Below, one piece after another: positions 14,443-19,884 of a stretch of 19,884 nt of DNA. The stretch covers positions 1-19,884 of the forward strand of contig CAJWFY010000014.1 of NCBI GenBank assembly GCA_913031655.1, written 5' to 3'. How positions within the stretch are numbered: position 1 is the stretch's first letter; the number at the start of each line of letters is the position of its first letter. The position numbers and the translations under genes were made by a program. The notes under the pieces are model-generated. The model was not told the origin of the DNA. It searched no databases and saw nothing but the letters and a program-made list of their open reading frames with translations. Source of the DNA: an uncultured Flavobacteriaceae bacterium (GTDB lineage Bacteria > Bacteroidota > Bacteroidia > Flavobacteriales > Flavobacteriaceae).

Positions 14443-15407
14443 TAAGATAATCCTTCGTTAAGTATATTGTGTAAATGAATAATCCCTATGTAATTGTCAT
14501 TATCCTGAACAATTAGTTGAGTTATTTTATTCTTATTCATTATTGTTAATGCTTCAGAAGCTAACGATTCAGAATTAATAGTTTTGGGAGTCTTTGACAT
14601 AAAATCTTTTGCAGAAACTGAATTTATATCTTTACCTGATGAAAAAAAACGTCTCAAATCTCCATCGGTAATTATTCCTATAGCTTTTTGATTATTCGTA
14701 ATTGCAGTAGCCCCAAGCATTTTATTTGAAATTTCATTGATGATTGTAGCGAGATTATCTTTTTCATTTACTTCAGGTTTTTTATTTTTTATAATAATTT
14801 CTTTAACCTTTAAATGAAGTTCTCTGCCTAAAGAACCACCTGGGTGGTACTTTGCAAAATCACTTTTTTTAAAACCATTTAATTTTGATAAACATATTGC
14901 TAAAGCATCTCCAATCACTAATTGAGCAGTAGTACTAGTCGTTGGCGCTAGATTATTATGGCAAGCTTCTTTTTCAATAAAACTTTTTAAAAAGAAATCA
15001 GAATTTAATCCTAAATATGAGTTTTTGTCAGATGAAATACCAATCAAACTGACATTGGTTTCTTTTAAAAATGGAATTAATGTTTTAATCTCAGCTGTGT
15101 TTCCGCTTTTAGATATTAAAATAATAATATCATTATTTTGAACAATACCTAAATCTCCATGAATAGCTTCTGAAGCATGCATAAATACAGATGGCGTTCC
15201 TGTAGAATTAAAGGTTGCAACAATTTTTTTGGCAATAATTGCACTTTTTCCAATTCCAGTCACTATAACTCTTCCTTTTATAGCGTGAATTACTTTCACT
15301 GAATTTTCAAAATCGGAATCAATAAAATTTGACAAATTTAAAATTGCTTCACCTTGATTTTTGATACTTTCTTGAGCAGTTTGTAATATGTTGAAATTTG
15401 AATTCAA
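14442..15407 (-). CDS. kdsD: D-arabinose 5-phosphate isomerase (KdsD/KpsF/GutQ family)
   Basis: This enzyme converts ribulose 5-phosphate to arabinose 5-phosphate, the first committed step toward Kdo for LPS. The 321-aa protein has an SIS sugar-isomerase domain (about 30-200) with GIGKSA (51-56), the H83 region MHASEAIHGDLG, ISKSGNTAE (98-106) and HPGGSLGREL (188-197). Two CBS domains follow at about 205-257 and 268-320. Active-site residues expected from the family (K54, S55, H83, H188) are present. The start appears to be TTG at 15407: the preceding in-frame codons are ATT, ACT, AAA and then a TAA stop, and the first internal methionine (M76) lies inside the fold. Promoter-like boxes lie upstream at 15450-15479. 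It heads a kdsD-tatC-lptB operon. KdsD and GutQ paralogues cannot be separated by sequence; its LPS neighbour favours the Kdo role. Confidence 0.92.
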   Translation of the reverse strand: MNSNFNILQTAQESIKNQGEAILNLSNFIDSDFENSVKVIHAIKGRVIVTGIGKSAIIAKKIVATFNSTGTPSVFMHASEAIHGDLGIVQNNDIIILISKSGNTAEIKTLIPFLKETNVSLIGISSDKNSYLGLNSDFFLKSFIEKEACHNNLAPTTSTTAQLVIGDALAICLSKLNGFKKSDFAKYHPGGSLGRELHLKVKEIIIKNKKPEVNEKDNLATIINEISNKMLGATAITNNQKAIGIITDGDLRRFFSSGKDINSVSAKDFMSKTPKTINSESLASEALTIMNKNKITQLIVQDNDNYIGIIHLHNILNEGLS

Positions 15408-15439
15408 AATAGTTTTTTAAATAATGTTTTAACGTTATA

Positions 15440-15469
15440 TTGTATGGGACAAATGTACAAAATACCTTG
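15440..15469 (+). promoter_or_regulatory. Candidate recQ promoter (weaker match)
   Basis: TTG at 15440-15442 is followed after 20 bases by TACCTTG at 15463-15469, which is one base short of TAnnTTTG. The box ends only 11 bases before the recQ ATG, so the leader would be very short. Weak motif evidence, listed because it is the only candidate in the 73-base divergent gap. Confidence 0.25.
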
Positions 15470-15479
15470 TTAAACAAAA
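15450..15479 (-). promoter_or_regulatory. Candidate promoter of the kdsD-tatC-lptB operon
   Basis: On the minus strand TTTTG at 15479-15475 is followed after 17 bases by TACATTTG at 15457-15450, an exact match to TAnnTTTG with allowed spacing. It gives a leader of roughly 35 bases before the TTG start of kdsD. It overlaps the candidate recQ promoter on the other strand. Confidence 0.45.
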
Positions 15480-15480
15480 C

Positions 15481-17676
15481 ATGGCTTTAGAATTGGATTT
15501 AAAAAAAGAATTAAAAACTTTATTTGGGTTTTCAAGCTTCAAAGGTGAACAAGAACAAATAATAAATTCTGTTTTACAGAACAAGAGTGTTATGGTGATA
15601 ATGCCTACTGGGGCTGGTAAGTCATTATGCTTTCAGCTTCCTGCACTACTATCAAAAGGAACAGCGCTAGTAGTTTCCCCCCTAATTGCATTAATGAAGA
15701 ATCAAGTAGATGTAATAAGAGGAATTTCCTCCAACGATGGTATAGCTCATGTATTAAACTCATCTTTAAATAACACAGAAATTCAAAATGTTAAAAATGA
15801 TATTTCAAACGGAATTACAAAACTTTTATATGTTGCACCTGAATCTTTAGCGAAACAAGAATATATTGATTTTTTAAGTCAGTCAAATATTTCTTTTTTA
15901 GCGGTAGACGAAGCTCATTGTATCTCTGAATGGGGGCATGATTTCAGGCCTGAGTATAGAAATTTAAATTCAATTTTAAATAAAATAAAAAACAATATTC
16001 CTATAATAGCTTTAACAGCCACAGCCACTCCAAAGGTTCAGGATGACATAATTAAAAACCTTCATATTAACGGAGCCGAGCTTTTCAAGTCTTCATTTAA
16101 TAGACCTAATCTTTTTTACGAAGTCAAACAAAAAACATCAAACTTAAATAAAGATATAATTTCATTTATAAAAAACAGACAAGGTAAATCTGGTATAATC
16201 TATTGTTTATCTAGAAAAGGTGTTAATGAACTTTCTCAATTTTTACAAGTTAACGGGATAAATGCCCTTCCTTATCATGCGGGTCTTGAATCTAAAACTA
16301 GAATCAAAAATCAAGATATGTTTTTAATGGAAGAGTGTGATGTGATTGTAGCTACAATTGCTTTTGGAATGGGGATAGATAAACCAGATGTTAGATTTGT
16401 AATACATAATGATATCCCTAAAAGTCTTGAAAGCTATTACCAAGAAACTGGTAGGGCAGGAAGAGATGGTGGTGAGGGACATTGCTTAGCTTTTTATTCT
16501 TTTAAAGATATTGAGAAATTAGAAAAATTCATGTCTGGAAAAGCTTTAGCAGAAAAAGAGCAAAGTTGTTCTTTGTTAGATGAAATTGCTGCTTATGCAG
16601 AAACCTCTATGTCTAGAAGAAAATTTTTACTAAACTATTTTGGTGAAGATTATGATGAAATTAATGGGGAAGGAGCAATGATGGATGATAACATGAAAAA
16701 TCCCAAGCCTAAAATCAAGGTTAACGATCAAGTTAAGATGGTTTTAGATCTGATTGAGAAAACAAAACAGCAATATAGAATCAAAGAATTAGTTGGTTAC
16801 CTTTTAGGAGAAGCAACTAACTTATTAAGATCTCACAATGTGATTACAAATGATTTTTTTGGAGTAGGCAAACAATTCAACGAAGTCTTTTGGCATTCAT
16901 TAATTAGACATATGCTAGTTGAAGGACTAATTGAAAAATTAGTTGAGTCTTATGGTGTTGTGAAAATGAATAAGAATTCGAAAAAATTTCTACTGGAACC
17001 TTTTGATTTTTATATAACAGAGAATCATAATTATTCTGACGATGGAAGGTTGAATAATCAGAAAAAAATATCTCAAAAAAATGTTTTCAATAAAGTATTG
17101 TTTTCAATTTTAATTTCTGAAAGAAAAAAAATAGCAAAATCTAAAGGTATTCCTCCTTATGCTATTTTTCAAGAATCATCCATTGAGGAAATGGCTTTTA
17201 AATACCCAATATCCATAGATGAATTAAAAAATATTAATGGAGTTGGAGAAGGAAAAGCTTCTAAATTCGGTCAATCTTTTGTTATTTTAATTAATGATTA
17301 TGTAAATGAGAATAACATAACTAGGCCTGAAGATTTGATAATAAAAACAACAGGATCTAACTCTGCTTTAAAACTATTTATTATTCAAAGTATTGATCGA
17401 AAAATTCAACCTATTGATATTGCTGACTCAAAAGGTATTGAATTATCAAAACTAATTAAAGAATTAGAAACTATAGTTTTTTCTGGAACTAAGTTAAATA
17501 TTAATTATATGATTGATGAAATTTTTGAGGAAGATCAACAAGAAGAATTATATGATTATTTTATTGATTCCGAGTCTGATGATATAAGTTTAGCGATTGA
17601 TGAGTTTGATGGAGATTATGAGGAGATCGATTTAAAGTTATATAGAATAAAGTTTATAAATGACGTCTCTAATTAA
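15481..17676 (+). CDS. recQ: ATP-dependent DNA helicase RecQ
   Basis: RecQ is a 3'-5' superfamily 2 helicase acting in recombination and repair. The 731-aa protein has Walker A MPTGAGKS (41-48), Walker B DEAH (143-146) followed by the aromatic-rich CISEWGHDFRPEY, motif III LTATAT (178-183), the second RecA domain with TIAFGMGIDKPDVRFVIH (292-309), and motif VI QETGRAGRDGG (321-331). A winged-helix RQC-like part covers about 412-510. An HRDC domain at about 535-612 includes the ELKNINGVGEGKASKFG stretch. After it comes a roughly 120-residue extension ending in a very acidic segment. The zinc-binding cysteines of E. coli RecQ are missing: the corresponding region (about 363-410) has a single cysteine, C363. 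ATG start, divergent from kdsD. No obvious terminator follows before the PPIase gene 85 bases downstream. Confidence 0.96.
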   Translation: MALELDLKKELKTLFGFSSFKGEQEQIINSVLQNKSVMVIMPTGAGKSLCFQLPALLSKGTALVVSPLIALMKNQVDVIRGISSNDGIAHVLNSSLNNTEIQNVKNDISNGITKLLYVAPESLAKQEYIDFLSQSNISFLAVDEAHCISEWGHDFRPEYRNLNSILNKIKNNIPIIALTATATPKVQDDIIKNLHINGAELFKSSFNRPNLFYEVKQKTSNLNKDIISFIKNRQGKSGIIYCLSRKGVNELSQFLQVNGINALPYHAGLESKTRIKNQDMFLMEECDVIVATIAFGMGIDKPDVRFVIHNDIPKSLESYYQETGRAGRDGGEGHCLAFYSFKDIEKLEKFMSGKALAEKEQSCSLLDEIAAYAETSMSRRKFLLNYFGEDYDEINGEGAMMDDNMKNPKPKIKVNDQVKMVLDLIEKTKQQYRIKELVGYLLGEATNLLRSHNVITNDFFGVGKQFNEVFWHSLIRHMLVEGLIEKLVESYGVVKMNKNSKKFLLEPFDFYITENHNYSDDGRLNNQKKISQKNVFNKVLFSILISERKKIAKSKGIPPYAIFQESSIEEMAFKYPISIDELKNINGVGEGKASKFGQSFVILINDYVNENNITRPEDLIIKTTGSNSALKLFIIQSIDRKIQPIDIADSKGIELSKLIKELETIVFSGTKLNINYMIDEIFEEDQQEELYDYFIDSESDDISLAIDEFDGDYEEIDLKLYRIKFINDVSN

Positions 17677-17761
17677 CATTCTAAACTTATCATTTTATTT
17701 TTTTAATTTCACAGCTTTAGTTTAACTTGCGCCTTTTAAATTAATTAATAATCATAATTAA

Positions 17762-18685
17762 ATGGAAGAAGGTATTTACGCGAAAATAAAAACTAGTCAA
17801 GGTGATATTTTGTTAACTCTTCACTACAAAAAAACGCCAGGCACTGTTGCAAATTTTGTCGGTTTATCAGAGGGTAAAATTGATAACTCTTTTAAGTCAA
17901 AAGATGTACCCTTTTATGATGGAGTTAAATTTCATAGAGTGATTCCGGACTTTATGATTCAGACAGGTTGCCCGCAAGGAACGGGAACAGGTGATCCTGG
18001 TTATAAGTTTGATGATGAATTCCATCCTGAACTAAAACATGATAAACCAGGAATTCTTTCCATGGCTAACTCTGGTAAATCTACCAACGGGAGTCAATTT
18101 TTTATTACCCACATTCCAACTGAATGGTTAGATAATAAACATACTGTTTTTGGAGAAGTTATTAAAGGTCAAAAAATAGTTAATGATATTAAACAGGACG
18201 ACTTGATTAATTCAATTGAAATAATTAGAGTTGGGGATGAAGCAAATGGTTGGGATGCTCCAAAAAACTTTATTGAATTTAAATCTAAAAAAGATAATGA
18301 GCTGACCGATCTAATTAAAAAAAACAAAGAAGTCATTGAAGAAGTTTCAAAAGGTTACTTAGAAACTGACTCAGGTTTAAGATATACCATTTTGTCAAAA
18401 GGAAATGGAGAATCTCCTAATAAAGGAGATATGGTTAAAGTTCATTACAAAGGTCAACTTTTAGATGGAACTGTATTTGACTCATCTTATAAAAGAGATG
18501 AACCAATAGAGTTTAAAGTAGGTATAGGTCAAGTCATCCCAGGTTGGGATGAAGGTGTTATGCTTTTAAGTAAAGGAGATAAAGCCAGATTTGTTATTCC
18601 CTCTGGTTTAGCATATGGCGAGAGCGGAGCTGGCGGAGTGATTCCTCCAAATGCTACTCTTATTTTTGAAGTCGAGTTACTTTAA
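17762..18685 (+). CDS. Dual-family peptidyl-prolyl isomerase (cyclophilin-FKBP fusion)
   Basis: This 307-aa protein joins two unrelated prolyl isomerase folds that assist protein folding. Residues about 4-157 are a cyclophilin with catalytic FHRVIPDFMIQ (R59, F64, Q67), NGSQFFI (Q112, F113), W122 and H127. Residues about 158-200 are a charged, probably helical linker. Residues about 202-307 are an FKBP domain with Y229 in VHYKG, F239/D240, V258/I259, W262 in VIPGWDEG, and Y285 in GLAYGESG. Both active sites look intact. There is no signal peptide, so it is expected in the cytoplasm. The cyclophilin-then-FKBP order is, from memory, described as a dual-family immunophilin class that includes Flavobacterium members. 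ATG start after an A+T-rich 85-base gap without a clear promoter. Its TAA overlaps the stop of the convergent thioredoxin-like gene. Confidence 0.94.
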   Translation: MEEGIYAKIKTSQGDILLTLHYKKTPGTVANFVGLSEGKIDNSFKSKDVPFYDGVKFHRVIPDFMIQTGCPQGTGTGDPGYKFDDEFHPELKHDKPGILSMANSGKSTNGSQFFITHIPTEWLDNKHTVFGEVIKGQKIVNDIKQDDLINSIEIIRVGDEANGWDAPKNFIEFKSKKDNELTDLIKKNKEVIEEVSKGYLETDSGLRYTILSKGNGESPNKGDMVKVHYKGQLLDGTVFDSSYKRDEPIEFKVGIGQVIPGWDEGVMLLSKGDKARFVIPSGLAYGESGAGGVIPPNATLIFEVELL

Positions 18686-19239
18686 CTAAGCCATTTAATA
18701 TTGCAACCTATACTAGGTTTCTGATTAATTGTGATTTCTTTAGATTCCAAAACACATTTAAAAACTGTTCTAATGTCAGATCCTGATAATGGTATGTTAT
18801 TACCTGGTCGTGAGTTGTCTAGTTGTCCTCTGTAAATTAGTTTTTTATTTGCATCAAAAACATAAAAATCTGGTGTACAAGCTGCGTCATAACTTTTAGC
18901 AACTTGTTGTGTTTTATCATATAGATATGGAAAAGTATATTTTTCTTGAATTACCGTCTCACTCATTTTGTTAGGGCTATCTGCAGGATAATTTTTTGCA
19001 TCATTACTTGAAATGGCAATGAACGAAATCCCTTTGTTTTGAAATTCATTTGCCATTTTTACAATTTCATTATTTACGTGAATTACAAATGGACAATGAT
19101 TACATATAAACATTAGAAGAGTACATTTTTTTCCAAAAAGATCATCTGATTTCAATATTTTTTTAGAGCCAGTGTCATAAAGTTCAAAAGAGGGAGCACT
19201 AAATCCAATTGGAACCATATTTGAAGGAGTTTTAGCCAT
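18682..19239 (-). CDS. Thioredoxin-fold (AhpC/TSA-Redoxin) protein with CNHC motif
   Basis: This 185-aa protein of the thioredoxin/redoxin superfamily is probably a cytoplasmic thiol oxidoreductase or peroxiredoxin-like enzyme. The redox motif CNHCP is at residues 46-50 (C46, C49), after the strand TLLMF. The cis-proline loop is CTPDFYVFD, with P123 next to an extra cysteine, C121. C162 and C179 are further cysteines. The segment with DSPNKMSE (87-94) and FPYLYDKTQQVAKSYDA (103-119) is typical of a recognisable family annotated simply as thioredoxin family protein. No signal peptide or lipobox is present. ATG start. It converges on the PPIase gene with the two stops sharing TTAA, and diverges from the hydroxylase gene across 62 almost purely A+T bases. 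Partner and substrate are unknown. Confidence 0.88.
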   Translation of the reverse strand: MAKTPSNMVPIGFSAPSFELYDTGSKKILKSDDLFGKKCTLLMFICNHCPFVIHVNNEIVKMANEFQNKGISFIAISSNDAKNYPADSPNKMSETVIQEKYTFPYLYDKTQQVAKSYDAACTPDFYVFDANKKLIYRGQLDNSRPGNNIPLSGSDIRTVFKCVLESKEITINQKPSIGCNIKWLS

Positions 19240-19301
19240 TTTATAATATTTTATTTAAATTTAAATTGATTTTTTTATAAATTACCAATAATTAGTTAAT
19301 T

Positions 19302-19884
19302 ATGATAGGTTTCATTGATTTTTTCGAAAATATAACTTCCTTACAAAGAGCTGTTATTCTTGTTGGTGGGATTACTTTTTTTTGGTCTATTGAATCTATA
19401 ATTCCATTATTTAATTTTAATTATAAGAAACTAAAGCATGCTTTCACTAATTTCTTTTTTACTTTCACTACAATTCTTATAAATTTTTCTCTTGCTTTTT
19501 TGTTGCTAAACTCAGCCGATTGGGTTACTGCTAATAATTTTGGTATTTTAAATGTTTTTGAAATCCCTCCTATTCTAAATATAATATTGGGTGTTTTTTT
19601 ATTAGATTTAATTGGAGCTTATTTACCGCATTATGTTCAACATAGGGTTAAATTTTTGTGGAAAATTCATTTGGTTCATCACTCTGACCATAACGTAGAC
19701 ACTACTACTGGGAATAGACATCACCCTTTTGAAAGTGTAGTTAGATTTGTTTTTACTCTTACTGGAGTTATAGTTTTAGGAGTTAATATGTGGCTCGTAT
19801 TTTTATATCAATCTCTTTCGGTAATATCTACTCAATTCACTCATGCAAATATTAATATAAATCCTAAAATAGATAAATTTTTAA
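19302..19884 (+). CDS. Sterol desaturase/fatty acid hydroxylase-family protein, 3' partial
   Basis: An open frame starts at ATG 19302 (MIGFIDFFENITSLQRAVIL) and runs 194 codons to the window edge without a stop. It shows several hydrophobic helices (about 16-32, 48-70, 90-108, 147-171) and the histidine clusters of the membrane di-iron fatty acid hydroxylase superfamily: H110-x3-H114 (HYVQH), H123-x2-H126-H127 (HLVHH) with H130, H140-H141 in GNRHHPFE, and H181 in QFTHAN. The remaining histidine box should lie beyond the window. Such enzymes hydroxylate or desaturate lipids, carotenoids or sterol-like molecules in the membrane using oxygen. In flavobacteria these proteins often carry the bare family name only. 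Substrate is unknown. The start follows a 62-base A+T-rich gap shared with the divergent thioredoxin-like gene. Confidence 0.9.
   Translation, partial: MIGFIDFFENITSLQRAVILVGGITFFWSIESIIPLFNFNYKKLKHAFTNFFFTFTTILINFSLAFLLLNSADWVTANNFGILNVFEIPPILNIILGVFLLDLIGAYLPHYVQHRVKFLWKIHLVHHSDHNVDTTTGNRHHPFESVVRFVFTLTGVIVLGVNMWLVFLYQSLSVISTQFTHANININPKIDKFL

Noticed and set aside
17677..17761. Gap between recQ and the PPIase gene searched for terminator and promoter
   Set aside because: No G+C stem with T-run was found, and TAACTTGC is only a partial -7 match without an upstream TTG at proper spacing.
19240..19301. Very A+T-rich gap considered as a possible regulatory or origin-like element
   Set aside because: Only 62 bases with no repeats, DnaA-box-like sequence or exact promoter motif; composition alone is not evidence.

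Overview
The window is A+T-rich (roughly 70% by eye) and densely coding, with gaps of at most about 100 bases. It looks like a chromosomal segment of a marine-type Flavobacteriia/Bacteroidota bacterium. The supporting evidence is a long SecA (1120 aa) with an enlarged central region and no cysteine-rich tail, a DUF2795-type 74-aa protein next to secA, a TatC with a cysteine-bearing first periplasmic loop, a RecQ without zinc-finger cysteines, a cyclophilin-FKBP fusion, TAnnTTTG-type (-7) promoter motifs and the absence of clear Shine-Dalgarno sequences. No rRNA, tRNA, CRISPR array, insertion sequence or prophage was seen.

Layout: positions 1-5070 (+) form a very tight cluster. It holds the tail of an MscS-like channel, a sigma-54-type response regulator without a DNA-binding domain, an exported M28 zinc peptidase, a PAP2 phosphatase and an LtaS-like membrane alkaline-phosphatase-superfamily enzyme. 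Convergent to it (5072-10144, -) is secA, then a GT4 glycosyltransferase, then msrA. Upstream of secA lie a separately promoted and terminated DUF2795 gene and lnt (-). pssA (12182-12883, +) diverges from lnt and converges, with a 21-base overlap, on the kdsD-tatC-lptB operon (-). recQ (+) diverges from kdsD. It is followed by the PPIase fusion (+), a thioredoxin-fold protein (-) whose stop codon overlaps the PPIase stop, and a membrane fatty acid hydroxylase/sterol desaturase gene (+) that runs off the right edge.

Much of the content concerns the cell envelope: protein export (SecA, TatC), lipoprotein maturation (Lnt), phospholipid synthesis (PssA), LPS (KdsD for Kdo precursor, LptB for LPS transport), lipid or glycan phosphate chemistry (PAP2, LtaS-like), a glycosyltransferase and a lipid-modifying hydroxylase. 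The rest is protein repair and folding (MsrA, PPIase, thioredoxin-like) and DNA repair (RecQ).

I do not see a clear-cut novel defence or mobile system. The most interesting items are the regulator-peptidase-PAP2-LtaS-like cluster, the regulator lacking a helix-turn-helix, the dual-family immunophilin, the RecQ without its zinc site, the overlapping palindromic gene ends of pssA and lptB, and a terminator that doubles as the secA promoter region.
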